Position numbers and translations under genes: made by a program | Shown here: piece by piece, positions 45,862 to 54,307 of the stretch | Position numbering within the stretch: position 1 is the stretch's first letter | Layout of the letters: the number at the start of each line of letters is the position of its first letter | The notes under the pieces: model-generated | Told to the model about the DNA's origin: nothing | What the model saw: the letters and a program-made list of their open reading frames with translations, nothing else | The model's database searches: none | Assembly: GCA_038114465.1 (NCBI GenBank) | Contig: JAYNQW010000004.1 | Coordinates: forward strand, 1-64,000 | Origin: CALINB01 sp938045325 | GTDB taxonomy: Bacteria; Pseudomonadota; Alphaproteobacteria; Rhodospirillales; CALINB01 | Direction of reading: 5' to 3' | DNA: 64,000 nt

Positions 45862-46185
45862 ATGAAAATGCTTCAAGCCCTTAAAGTACTCGTTATCGTA
45901 ATGGCCGTCATTATCGCCGTTGGATTGGCCGCCTTAGGGTATGGCATGTACCAAAAAGCTAAGGAGCTTGGCACGGGTTCGAAGGAATCACTTCCGAAAA
46001 GCGGTAAATTTGAACAAACGCTGCCAATTCCGCCAAACTGCCAAATCGCCGATATGAAACCGGACGGCAGCCGGCTTTATCTTCGTCTCGAACCGAAACA
46101 GGCGCCGGATCGCAAATGCGGCATGATCCTGATCATCGATACGACGACAGGAACGTCAATGGGAACATTAAAGACTGAACCGTGA
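45862..46185 (+). CDS. Small membrane-anchored protein, DUF6476-like
   Basis: The 107-residue protein has one N-terminal membrane segment (LKVLVIVMAVIIAVGLAALGYGM) and a mature domain with a single predicted strand pattern ending GMILIIDTTTGTSMGTLKTEP. It resembles small alphaproteobacterial proteins grouped as DUF6476, often found beside rluD and a JAMM-type gene. The stop overlaps the start of the next gene by four bases, so the two are co-translated. The role is unknown. Confidence 0.6.
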   Translation: MKMLQALKVLVIVMAVIIAVGLAALGYGMYQKAKELGTGSKESLPKSGKFEQTLPIPPNCQIADMKPDGSRLYLRLEPKQAPDRKCGMILIIDTTTGTSMGTLKTEP

Positions 46186-46616
46186 TCATCCTAACGCCCG
46201 AACAGCTGTCAGAAATCGAAGATGCCGCCACCGCTGCCTATCCGAAGGAAAGCTGTGGGCTGCTTATCGGACAACAACATTCAAAGAATTCACAAACCGT
46301 GACCCGGGTTGCTGTCAGCCCAAACAAAACCGAGAACGATACGCGCGATTCATTCGAAATTGACCCGCAGCTTCGTTTCGACATCATGCGTGAATTGAAA
46401 GATACATCAGAAGACATCGTCGGCCATTTTCATTCTCATCCGAACGGACCGGCGCACCCCTCGGCACGCGATCTCGAACAAGCGTGGGAACCCGCACTTA
46501 TTTGGGTTATCACATCAATAAAGGACGGCACCGTGGGGGAGACCGCTGCATTTCGTTACGATGAAAAAGAACGGCAATTTTCAAATTTTGAAATTGAAAT
46601 TGCGGTGGGTCATTAA
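46182..46616 (+). CDS. M67-family JAMM metallopeptidase
   Basis: The 144-residue protein is a prokaryotic MPN/JAMM domain: the glutamate in YPKESCGLLIG (Glu23) and the zinc motif HxHP-x6-SxxD, seen as His84, His86, Ser94 and Asp97 in HSHPNGPAHPSARD. Bacterial JAMM proteins cleave isopeptide-like or sulfur-carrier linkages; a Mec-type role with a ThiS/MoaD-like partner is possible but no partner is nearby. GTG start overlaps the previous stop. tRNA-Glu follows. Confidence 0.85.
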   Translation: MIILTPEQLSEIEDAATAAYPKESCGLLIGQQHSKNSQTVTRVAVSPNKTENDTRDSFEIDPQLRFDIMRELKDTSEDIVGHFHSHPNGPAHPSARDLEQAWEPALIWVITSIKDGTVGETAAFRYDEKERQFSNFEIEIAVGH

Positions 46617-46645
46617 ACAGGTTAAAGCTGACACCTCACCTGCAG

Positions 46646-46721
46646 GTCCCCTTCGTCTAGTGGCCTAGGACATCGCCCTCTCACGGCGAAAACAGGGGTT
46701 CGACTCCCCTAGGGGACGCCA
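46646..46721 (+). tRNA. tRNA-Glu (anticodon CUC)
   Basis: The 76-nt gene starts GTCCCCT and ends AGGGGAC with discriminator G and encoded CCA. The anticodon loop CTCTCAC gives anticodon CUC, which reads GAG. The D loop and T loop (GGTTCGACTCC) are normal. It follows the JAMM gene by 29 bases. Confidence 0.97.
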
Positions 46722-46741
46722 TAATGTAAACACCAAAAACA

Positions 46742-46764
46742 ACGCCGACGAAATACGTCGGCGC
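46742..46764 (-). terminator. Intrinsic terminator of the interrupted secreted-protein gene
   Basis: A 9-base stem (GCCGACG at 46744-46750 with CGTCGGC at 46756-46762, extended at both ends) with loop AAATA is followed on the minus strand by TTGTTTTTGG. It lies directly beyond the stop of the minus-strand pseudogene. Confidence 0.8.
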
Positions 46765-46790
46765 TGTCAATCTGGATAATCATTTAATAG

Positions 46791-47183
46791 TTACTTACCT
46801 GAAACCTTGTGCATGTTGGGGTCTGTTTTGTCGTTTGCCAAACAGCGAATGACATCGACCCGTTTTGCGACCAGCTTGATGTAATTGGCCAAGGCATCAC
46901 CGGCAATTTTCACTTTTTTGCCTTTATAGCGGACAAAAACCGAACTTTCCCGCTTATGGACGTCTTTTAGTTTATCGACCTGCTTCGACCATTTCTGAAT
47001 GTACGGCAACCACTTGCCGTCATGCTTTCGGGTTACAAAGGCATCCACGGTTTAATGGCTTAAGCTGCCCCACCACGGCACTTTCGGAAACGAATCACAG
47101 GTTGAGGCCTGGGCGGAAGAGGCCGCCATCAAGGCCAGAGCAAATATGATTCCGGTAAATTTAACCAAATTCTTTGTGCGCAT
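46791..47183 (-). pseudogene. Small secreted protein interrupted by one in-frame stop
   Basis: One reading frame of 130 codons is broken by a single TAA at 47052-47054. The first part has a signal peptide (ALALMAASSAQAS) and CDSFPKVPWWGSLSH; after the stop the same frame reads TVDAFVTRKHDGKWLPYIQKW and ends in RCLANDKTDPNMHKVSGK. The two parts look like one family that carries a single cysteine pair (Cys before and after). No frameshift is needed, and the second part keeps its coding bias; AGGAGTG precedes the ATG. It may be a recent nonsense mutation, a recoded stop or a base-call error. Confidence 0.65.
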
Positions 47184-47509
47184 TTCTACACTCCTATCCT
47201 TCGGCTTCTCCGAAGATTGACGGTTAATGAATCCCTGAAGAGTCATAAACCTGCGTACTTGTTTAGGTATGTTTGTAAGTACGTCTTATGGGAAAATAAT
47301 TCATTAATGGCAGATGTACAGTAAGGGATTTCCACAACATACAATATGTAGTATGACGTGACTTTCAGGCTTAGCCTCCCTGCCACACGGCGAGATATGA
47401 ATTAAATTTTACAATGTTATCTTTATCGTTTTTGTATACCGCGCCGGCTGCAGGCATACTGAAAATCCTGTCATCAGCCGCATGACGCGGCCAACAAGAT
47501 TGTTCAACC
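47184..47509. other. Gap between the interrupted gene and the methyltransferase
   Basis: I see no gene in these 326 bases. They must hold the promoters of the interrupted minus-strand gene and of the plus-strand methyltransferase gene. An inverted repeat (CGTACTT at 47254-47260 and AAGTACG at 47277-47283) lies near the middle. The rest has no clear promoter boxes. Confidence 0.5.
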
Positions 47510-48328
47510 ATGGCGCTAGACAAACGATTATTCGACGCCGCTGAGGAGCTCTACACACCGGGCATGGGCACGGAACATGTCGCACCGATGCTTTATTCTC
47601 TTGTGCGCATGACGCGCCCGCGGCGTGTGCTTGAAGTGGGACTCGGTTACACATCGCCCTTCCTCGCACAAGCGCTGCACGACAATCTCGCAGAAATCAG
47701 ACACGATAAAAAAATTCTCTCCGGTAAGGACGAAAATTCGAAACGTAAGGCCGTCTTGGTGCCTGACTATTACGAAAAAGATTACGACCCGAGCTTGATC
47801 GCGATCGATGACATGTCGCTCAAGGGTTCAACGGCGCCCAAAGTTCAAGATATTCTGAAACGTCTCGAACTGGACACGTTAGTTGATGTGCATAACGGTG
47901 ACTTCCGCGGATACAGCGATAAGTTCGAGCTTGACCAGCTTCCCCTCGATTTTGTTTGGTTTGATTGCGGCGGAGCCGACGAATACATTCAATTTCTGGA
48001 GGAATATTGGCCCCTCATCAATTGTGAACACGGCATTCTGGTCCTGCACTTCACATATTGGTATGCTGATCTAAGCGAAGAAGAAGGAACACACGAGTTC
48101 GAACACTTCCTCGCACCCATTGCCAATGACATTAAACGCCAACAAATGGCGGCCGGCCACGATGCGGAATTTGAAGTCCTAAGCCTGTTGGAGCCGCATA
48201 AAAGCCGGCAAGGTAGCGTGACGATGGTCCGCAAACTCAATGAATTTTCCATGAGCCGCGATGAAGACTTCCAAGATGCCATGAACAATTTGACCGATTG
48301 GCAAGCGCCGCCGATGCCAAAGCTTTAA
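47510..48328 (+). CDS. Class I SAM-dependent methyltransferase-like protein
   Basis: The 272-residue protein has a Rossmann-like motif I (RRVLEVGLGYTSPFLAQAL), a DFVWFDCGGADEYIQFLEEYWPLI segment where O-methyltransferases keep an acidic post-motif and an all-alpha N-terminal region. The resemblance is to the class I family broadly; catalysis and acceptor are unknown. A typical ribosome site is not evident before the ATG. It is followed 24 bases later by a membrane protein gene. Confidence 0.7.
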   Translation: MALDKRLFDAAEELYTPGMGTEHVAPMLYSLVRMTRPRRVLEVGLGYTSPFLAQALHDNLAEIRHDKKILSGKDENSKRKAVLVPDYYEKDYDPSLIAIDDMSLKGSTAPKVQDILKRLELDTLVDVHNGDFRGYSDKFELDQLPLDFVWFDCGGADEYIQFLEEYWPLINCEHGILVLHFTYWYADLSEEEGTHEFEHFLAPIANDIKRQQMAAGHDAEFEVLSLLEPHKSRQGSVTMVRKLNEFSMSRDEDFQDAMNNLTDWQAPPMPKL

Positions 48329-48352
48329 ATTCCATAAAGCGCGGCAAAAATT

Positions 48353-49711
48353 GTGAGCAATACAATCTCTTCCTACTTATTTCTGCTGATCGCCGTCATG
48401 ACCGTGCTGCATGCACTGTCACAACTGGCGGTCTTTAATCATATTGCCATTCTCGCAGTGATCATTTTCCTTGTATTGGAATACCACCGCACGCCGTTAA
48501 CCCATAAAATCGTCGGCAGCATTTTGGTAATCGGCGGCGTCGGTACCGCGGCTTTCCACGGCACATTTTATGAAACCCTTTATGCCGGCTTCACGAGAAC
48601 CCTGCCGTTTTTACTGTTATTCGCTTCGATTGCCTGGCTGCAGGTGCCGTCGTCGCAATCACCATCCTTGCTGGCTGTTCGTGAAGCAGTCATGCGCCAG
48701 CCGCCCGGTCGCCGGTTCGCCTCAGTCGTGACTGCATCACATTTTCTAGGGGTTTCGTTCAATCTGGCCGGGCTCGCCCTGTTGACTCCCATGGTCCGTA
48801 AAGGCGTGAGCCCCTCTTTACAGCGCCGGCTCGGCAGCGCCATGGCGCAAGGGTTCAGCGCCGGCACTTGCTGGTCACCGTTTTATGTGGGCACGGCATT
48901 TATCCTCACCGCCGTGCCGGGCGTTGACTGGATCAACGTCGGCCTGCCCGGCTTTATGATTGCTTTGGCCCTGATGTTATGGAGCTGGCTGATCGACAGG
49001 CTGTTTTCGCGCCCGGCAGCACCCGACACACCGGCAGGTTTAACCGGCGAAACCAGCTTGCCGATCGCTGCTATATGGAAAACCTTTTTAATCCTGGCCG
49101 CCTTGTTTAGCGCCGTCATCGCAATGGTCGAAGGATTCGATTTATCGATCCCGATTTCACTCGCCATTGTTGCGCCCCTATTCGCCCTTTTATGGACATT
49201 GATCATTCACCGAGCCGGTGCGGGTTCCAGCATGACCGAAACGGCGAAAAACGTCCTCGCCGGTTACCCGGGATTACGCGGCGAAACATTATTATTTACC
49301 GGCGCGAATATTTTGGGAATTGCCATCGCCGCGCTGATCCCGCCATCAGTCGCGGAAAACTGGGCAGCCAGTATTTCGGCTTATCCATATTTAACACTCT
49401 TTATTTTGGTTGCCGGCTATGGCACCGCCAGCGCCATCGGCATTCATCCGGTCGTGTCCGTTGTTCTGGTCACGACAATCATCACTCCTGAAATGATCGG
49501 ATTTCCGCCGGAAATTCTAGCCCTCGCCCTCATGGCCATGTGGGGACAAGGCACCAATACATCACCGTTTTCCGCGACAATCCTTTACATGTCCCGCGTA
49601 ACCGGCGTCGACAGTTGGACCATCGCCTGGCGTTGGAATGCGCCATTTGTCGCTTCGGTTATGATGTTGATTTACGTTATCGTCATTGGACTAAACGAAG
49701 CGGGTCTCTAA
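48353..49711 (+). CDS. Polytopic membrane transporter-like protein
   Basis: The 452-residue protein has about 11-12 hydrophobic helices and two helical bundles separated by a short loop, with glycine/proline-rich break segments (SAGTCWSPFYVGTAF and QGTNTSPFSATIL) in matching places. This internal repeat recalls ion-transporter-superfamily carriers of carboxylates. No exact family is recognised. It starts at a GTG, 24 bases after the methyltransferase gene. Substrate is unknown. Confidence 0.6.
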   Translation: MSNTISSYLFLLIAVMTVLHALSQLAVFNHIAILAVIIFLVLEYHRTPLTHKIVGSILVIGGVGTAAFHGTFYETLYAGFTRTLPFLLLFASIAWLQVPSSQSPSLLAVREAVMRQPPGRRFASVVTASHFLGVSFNLAGLALLTPMVRKGVSPSLQRRLGSAMAQGFSAGTCWSPFYVGTAFILTAVPGVDWINVGLPGFMIALALMLWSWLIDRLFSRPAAPDTPAGLTGETSLPIAAIWKTFLILAALFSAVIAMVEGFDLSIPISLAIVAPLFALLWTLIIHRAGAGSSMTETAKNVLAGYPGLRGETLLFTGANILGIAIAALIPPSVAENWAASISAYPYLTLFILVAGYGTASAIGIHPVVSVVLVTTIITPEMIGFPPEILALALMAMWGQGTNTSPFSATILYMSRVTGVDSWTIAWRWNAPFVASVMMLIYVIVIGLNEAGL

Positions 49712-49731
49712 CGATAAGGCCTCAAAAACAT

Positions 49732-50586
49732 TCACGAATAAAACGGTGCATCACCACCGATGGTGGTGCGGTGCATATGGCGGATGTAGGTGGGGTCATC
49801 AAGACGCGTGTGATCAGCAATATGGTGCGTGCACCGGTTGTCCCAAAACGTTAAATCACCAACTTGCCATTGATGGCGATAAACAAATTTTTCTTGCGCG
49901 GTATGTTCGAATAAGGCGGATAAAACATCAGCCGACTCGTGCTCATCCATACCTTCGATGGCCAGTGTGTGCTGCGGATTAGCAAAAATACATTTTCGGC
50001 CTGTTTCCGGATGAATACGAATCAACGGATGAACGTTACCGGGCGTTCTTTCTTTTTGCTCTTCATTAAGCGGCCTTTTAAATGATCGGTCCGCATTACT
50101 GCGCCCGGCCAGGAAAAACCCGCGTTTTCCCTCGACGGCCTTTTTTAGATCCATCGGTAACGCCTCATAGGCCTTATACATATTGGCAAAACCGGTATTC
50201 CCACCCTGATCGGGAATTTCGATTCCGTAAAGCATCGAACCCAGTGCCGTTTCTTTTTTATAAGCCAGATCGGAATGCCACATCGGCCCACCATCCGGGA
50301 CACCGATATAACGGCCATTTTCCTTGCGGGTCGAAACGATCAGGATATCCGGAAAGCCCGACACCACCGCATCGTCTGAAGGATGCCGATCAAGGGGCCC
50401 AAACCGTTTGGAAAACGCGACGTGCTGTTGGGGTGTGAGTTTTTGGCTGCGGAATACCAATACAAGATAATCCAAATGCGCCTGATGCACCCGCGCAAAC
50501 GTCTCGTCACTCATGGGCTTAGCGACATCAAGGCCGATAACTTCGGCGCCCAGCACGTCGGATAGGGGGCGGACTTCAAACGCCAT
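49732..50586 (-). CDS. TauD/TfdA-family Fe(II)/2-oxoglutarate dioxygenase 3
   Basis: The 284-residue enzyme keeps VIGLDVAKPMSDETFARVHQ, the iron HxD in GPMWHSDLAYK, and the distal ligand region RCTHHIADHTRLDDPTYIRHMHRTTIGG. It is downstream of dioxygenase 4 on the same strand, 17 bases away, so they form a pair. The two are not close to each other in sequence. Substrate is unknown. Confidence 0.88.
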   Translation of the reverse strand: MAFEVRPLSDVLGAEVIGLDVAKPMSDETFARVHQAHLDYLVLVFRSQKLTPQQHVAFSKRFGPLDRHPSDDAVVSGFPDILIVSTRKENGRYIGVPDGGPMWHSDLAYKKETALGSMLYGIEIPDQGGNTGFANMYKAYEALPMDLKKAVEGKRGFFLAGRSNADRSFKRPLNEEQKERTPGNVHPLIRIHPETGRKCIFANPQHTLAIEGMDEHESADVLSALFEHTAQEKFVYRHQWQVGDLTFWDNRCTHHIADHTRLDDPTYIRHMHRTTIGGDAPFYS

Positions 50587-50603
50587 GGCGATTAAACACG
50601 CCC

Positions 50604-51497
50604 TTACATCGTTTTAGTGGCACCGACGGTAATCCGCCAAATCAACCGGCGCTCATCGGGCCATTTATAGTCGAATGTGGCTAAATGCTGTACGGCGCAA
50701 TTGTCCCACATCAGGATGTCGCCAACCTGCCAGTGGTGACGGTAGCGAAACGGCTCTTGCGTGATGAGCTTTGCGTGTTCGTTAATAAGCGAAACGCCTT
50801 CCGCCGCATCCATGCCTTCCACGCCGATACATTCACCGGGGCTGACATAAAGACACTTTCTCCCCGTCAAGGGGTGGACCCGCACGAACGGGTGGCGGAC
50901 ATTCGGCATCTTTTTACGCTTGTCATTGTCCTGGGTACCGGTGCCGGTTTTCGCCCGGCGTCCGAATACATCATGCACAACGATCAAGTCTTCCAATTGC
51001 TCTTTGGTTTTGTGAGGCAAAGAATCATAGGCCGCCGCCGCACTGGCAAAGTTGGTATCGCCCCGGACAACACCATCGCGGACCGGCACCTCTAAAGCAT
51101 ATAAAACCGTTGCCCGTGGCGGACAGTCCATGAAGGACATATCCGTATGCCAAACCCGGCCCGCATCGGCATGACCGATGTCTTCGCCGTTTTCCTTGAT
51201 GTTTGAAACCAGCAGGACTTCGTCATGATCCGGGTGATGATAGTGGTCGAGAAAATTCTTTTCGACATTGCCAAAGCGTTTGGCAAAGGCAATGTATTGC
51301 TCGGCAGTGATTTCTTGACCCCGGATGCATAAAACCGAACGCTCGTTAAAAATCTCTTCAATTTTGGCGAATGTCTCGTCATCAAGTGGCTGCGATAAAT
51401 CAACACCTGAAATCTCAGCGCCGATGACCGCATCGGGATAGGAAATGTTCAGGCCGCTGATATGATTTTGAGGTTCAATCTGCGTTGTTTGAGGCAT
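50604..51497 (-). CDS. TauD/TfdA-family Fe(II)/2-oxoglutarate dioxygenase 4
   Basis: The 297-residue enzyme has AEISGVDLSQPLDDETFAKIEEIF, the iron-binding HTDMSF in AGRVWHTDMSF, and the distal part QHLATFDYKWPDERRLIWRITVG. GGGAG lies before the ATG. It is the promoter-proximal member of a two-gene dioxygenase pair and one of four such enzymes in the window. Substrate is unknown. Confidence 0.88.
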   Translation of the reverse strand: MPQTTQIEPQNHISGLNISYPDAVIGAEISGVDLSQPLDDETFAKIEEIFNERSVLCIRGQEITAEQYIAFAKRFGNVEKNFLDHYHHPDHDEVLLVSNIKENGEDIGHADAGRVWHTDMSFMDCPPRATVLYALEVPVRDGVVRGDTNFASAAAAYDSLPHKTKEQLEDLIVVHDVFGRRAKTGTGTQDNDKRKKMPNVRHPFVRVHPLTGRKCLYVSPGECIGVEGMDAAEGVSLINEHAKLITQEPFRYRHHWQVGDILMWDNCAVQHLATFDYKWPDERRLIWRITVGATKTM

Positions 51498-51561
51498 ACG
51501 GCTCGCTCCCTGAGTAGCTTCACAGAGGTAGAGTACACCGAAACACCGATCACAGCAAAAC

Positions 51562-52638
51562 CTAGGCTTTCAAGCGGGCCCGGTACGTGCGGAATACGAC
51601 ACTATAAAGGAATGGCATGAGCGGGAAAGCAACCGGTACGGCATGATAACTAACAATCGGCTCGTCGGTTTGGTTAACTAATGCATAACCGGCTTGATCG
51701 AGGAAGTATTCATAATCGTGGCTGGTGGTTTGATTTGAAATAATATCACTGCGCTTATCATCAACACCGCTTTGGAAATATCGCCCCGAAATCGGGTTCG
51801 GGCCGATCAATTCTGTCCCGACAAGCCATTTAATACCGCGCTCCCGTGCCGTTTGATAAACATCTTGAAATTTTTTCGGCATCATTTCTGTAAAAGAGCG
51901 GACATGGCAAAGCATGACGGATTGCTCAGGCCTTTTTGGTTTAAGTCTTGCCATAAGACGATGGAAATCGCCGTCAATGTAAAGAAGATTATCAGCTTGA
52001 AAGGCCTTTCGGTTCATTTCAATAGCAAGGGTTTCTCTGTCATACCCAACCCATTGGGTATCGGGAAACTCCTTAGAGAGATTATAATCAGGGAACCCAC
52101 AAAATGTGCCGAAATTAAACACGATTCCTAAAGAAGAATCTTCTTTTAATGTCGTTTTAATGCCCTCAATCAACGCACCGTTAATTTGACACCCAACGTT
52201 CGTGTACCGGCCACTGTTCTTAAAGCTTAAATAATAATGCCGCCAAGTGGACTCAATTTTTTCCTTATCATCCCAATAACTTTCGTTATGATTCGTTTCC
52301 AAACGATCATTTTGAAGCGCGATTGATAAATCGTTTTCGGCCACTTCATACATGGCCAATGCATTAGGGCTCTCTTTAAGAATTTTCATCTTTAATTCTG
52401 CAAATGCGGCATTTGCCTCATCAGCTTGCCCCATAGCGAAAAGTACAGATGCTCTTTTTCCAAGCGTTAGAATATTTGCGCCGATTTTTTTATCGATGCC
52501 GTCATAACATTTCAAAGCATCAGAATAGCGTCCCGCCGCGATAAAACGACGGGCAAGGACATCCATCATTTCCGGGCTAAACAAAGACAATTGATCAAGA
52601 TGACTCTGATCTTCCTGTGGATCATTACGGCCATCCAT
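51562..52638 (-). CDS. TPR and methyltransferase-fold-like protein
   Basis: The 358-residue protein (start at the ATG at 52638) has an N-terminal helical region with a TPR-like repeat (FIAAGRYSDALKCYDGI) and a C-terminal Rossmann-like part: FNFGTFCGFPDYNLSKEF, WVGYDRETLA and LLYIDGDFHRL. A SAM-dependent or similar transferase fold is likely, but no catalytic residues are recognised. It overlaps the end of the 95-residue gene upstream by 14 bases in another frame. A cryptic frameshift between the two is possible. Confidence 0.5.
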   Translation of the reverse strand: MDGRNDPQEDQSHLDQLSLFSPEMMDVLARRFIAAGRYSDALKCYDGIDKKIGANILTLGKRASVLFAMGQADEANAAFAELKMKILKESPNALAMYEVAENDLSIALQNDRLETNHNESYWDDKEKIESTWRHYYLSFKNSGRYTNVGCQINGALIEGIKTTLKEDSSLGIVFNFGTFCGFPDYNLSKEFPDTQWVGYDRETLAIEMNRKAFQADNLLYIDGDFHRLMARLKPKRPEQSVMLCHVRSFTEMMPKKFQDVYQTARERGIKWLVGTELIGPNPISGRYFQSGVDDKRSDIISNQTTSHDYEYFLDQAGYALVNQTDEPIVSYHAVPVAFPLMPFLYSVVFRTYRARLKA

Positions 52639-52912
52639 AAAAATCTGCAGCGGCAAACAAAGCCGGGAACAAAGATGTGGTCGAACCATGACCGTTTCCC
52701 GATAGTTTCGTTCTTTTCGACAAAAATCGTTCTAAAAAATAATTTGTATCAATTGAAATGCAGCCGCAAATAGAATGATACAACCAATACCGCTGGTCAT
52801 CGGTCAATTCGTTTGCATTGGAAACGATGGATGCCAATTCTGCATTGTTACCGTAATCGAGTTTAATACCCAGACAATCGATATGTATGCTACGGCGATT
52901 CTCTTCAGTCAT
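52625..52912 (-). CDS. Small protein upstream of the TPR/methyltransferase-like gene
   Basis: The 95-residue protein (AAGGATG before the ATG) has no signal, membrane segment or recognised domain. It has the residue use of a coding sequence and stops 14 bases inside the next gene, in a different frame. It may be a separate, translationally coupled protein, or the N-terminal part of the next protein separated by a frameshift. I cannot decide from sequence. Confidence 0.4.
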   Translation of the reverse strand: MTEENRRSIHIDCLGIKLDYGNNAELASIVSNANELTDDQRYWLYHSICGCISIDTNYFLERFLSKRTKLSGNGHGSTTSLFPALFAAADFYGWP

Positions 52913-53134
52913 CGGTGCATCCTTGTTTCCCTATTCTGTCATCCGCGTTTCGATTCTTAAAAAGTCAAAATATCGCCCAAAAGTTAATAATGTTTTTGTG
53001 AGTTCCAATGTACCAAATACCAAGGGTCCGCGCCGTTCTACGAGGCAAAGCTTGTTTACTGACAATGATTTAGGTATCACGACGCGAAGCGGGACACATC
53101 TTGAGGGAGCGGCGGATACCGCCGTATAGGTCTG

Positions 53135-53623
53135 ATGGCCGAGCAAAAAGATGACAAGGACGACGCAGAAGAAAAACAACCGTTTGAGGTCGTCGAATCC
53201 GAGCTTGATGAAAAAACCCACGCCGAGGTCCAACTTTTATATCGGGACTCTTCTGAAACGGTGCTTTTTGCTAAAAGCATGCAATGGAAAACGGTCGGTT
53301 CGACACTGGTCGTTTATATTATCCTCATTGTCATTGCGAAATTCATATCCAAAGATCCGACCCTGATAACGTTTCTCAAGGGTGCGATGATCCTAAGCGC
53401 CATCGGCGCCATCTACACACTCTTCATTTACCAGTTCTGGCAGCACGATAAGCTGAAGAAGCTAAAAACAGCCGGCGATCACTTCTCCAACTTGTTTAGA
53501 AATCTCCGGGACATCAAATCACGGAAAGAGTCAAACGTTCACCGCTATACGCTGCTGACGTTTATGGTCTGTATTTTGATGCTTGGCGGATTTATTACAT
53601 TTCAAAGTCTTGCCCGAATTTAA
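53135..53623 (+). CDS. Uncharacterised three-helix membrane protein
   Basis: The 162-residue protein has a charged N-terminus of about 50 residues, two or three membrane helices (VGSTLVVYIILIVIAKFI and MILSAIGAIYTLFIYQF), a basic amphipathic stretch and a last helix (LLTFMVCILMLGGFITF). No family is recognised. It precedes the DUF2062-like gene with a gap of roughly 100 bases. TAGG lies seven bases before the ATG. Confidence 0.6.
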   Translation: MAEQKDDKDDAEEKQPFEVVESELDEKTHAEVQLLYRDSSETVLFAKSMQWKTVGSTLVVYIILIVIAKFISKDPTLITFLKGAMILSAIGAIYTLFIYQFWQHDKLKKLKTAGDHFSNLFRNLRDIKSRKESNVHRYTLLTFMVCILMLGGFITFQSLARI

Positions 53624-53721
53624 GCCTATAACACCTCTTTTCTGAATGGTGATCCTCGCGTACATTATGACCCGAGGATTGCAATTCATCCGTAGCAACG
53701 ACGGTATAAAGGGTTCCCGCA

Positions 53722-54291
53722 CTGAAACCTGTACGGCAAAAAAGTTGGATCGACGGCTTTAACCGGCTTATTCGCTTCCGCCTTATCATTCCCCTCAAAC
53801 GCAGCCAGCATTCACCGGAATATACGGCACGCGGTGTGATGGTCGGTATGATTTGGGCGATGACGCCGACTGTCGGCATTCAAATGCCGCTGGTTTTCAT
53901 CACCTGGCTGATCTCGAAAAAATTTTTTAATTGGGATTTTTCCGTCATTAACGGCATGGCCTGGACGTGGACGACAAACGTCTTCACCCTCATTCCGATT
54001 TATTACACTTTTTATATTACCGGCCAGATGATGTTGGGCCGGCATGGCGATCTCACGGGTTACGATAGCTTCAACAAGCTGTGGGAAATGGCCTTCGATC
54101 CCAACATCGGCTTTTGGGATACCACAGTCATGTGGTTCGACACCCTCATCCGGGGCTGGGGTGTGCCGATGCTGGTCGGCTCGTTGCCTTGGGCTGCTTT
54201 TTCCGGCTGGCTCGCCTATGTTCTTAGCTTAAGATTTGTGATTAGCTACCGGCAGCGCCGTATGCAAAAATCAATGAATAAAACAAATTAA
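53722..54291 (+). CDS. DUF2062-like membrane protein without a normal start codon
   Basis: The frame from 53710 to 54291 encodes a protein with features of the DUF2062 family: a basic N-terminus (RLIRFRLIIPLKRS) then helices MVGMIWAMTPTVGIQMPLVF and AWTWTTNVFTLIPIYYTFYI. Between the in-frame stop at 53707 and the GTG at 53836 there is no ATG, GTG or TTG, although residues well before 53836 look like real family sequence. I mark a possible CTG at 53722. An ATG at 53667 in another frame joins it if one base of a six-A run at 53738-53743 is lost. Confidence 0.5.
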   Translation: MKPVRQKSWIDGFNRLIRFRLIIPLKRSQHSPEYTARGVMVGMIWAMTPTVGIQMPLVFITWLISKKFFNWDFSVINGMAWTWTTNVFTLIPIYYTFYITGQMMLGRHGDLTGYDSFNKLWEMAFDPNIGFWDTTVMWFDTLIRGWGVPMLVGSLPWAAFSGWLAYVLSLRFVISYRQRRMQKSMNKTN

Positions 54292-54307
54292 CCATAGGGA
54301 GGACATC

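Noticed and set aside
46791..47048. Separate 85-residue gene
   Set aside because: It follows the upstream ORF in the same frame after one stop codon, has no good ribosome site and completes the same secreted protein.
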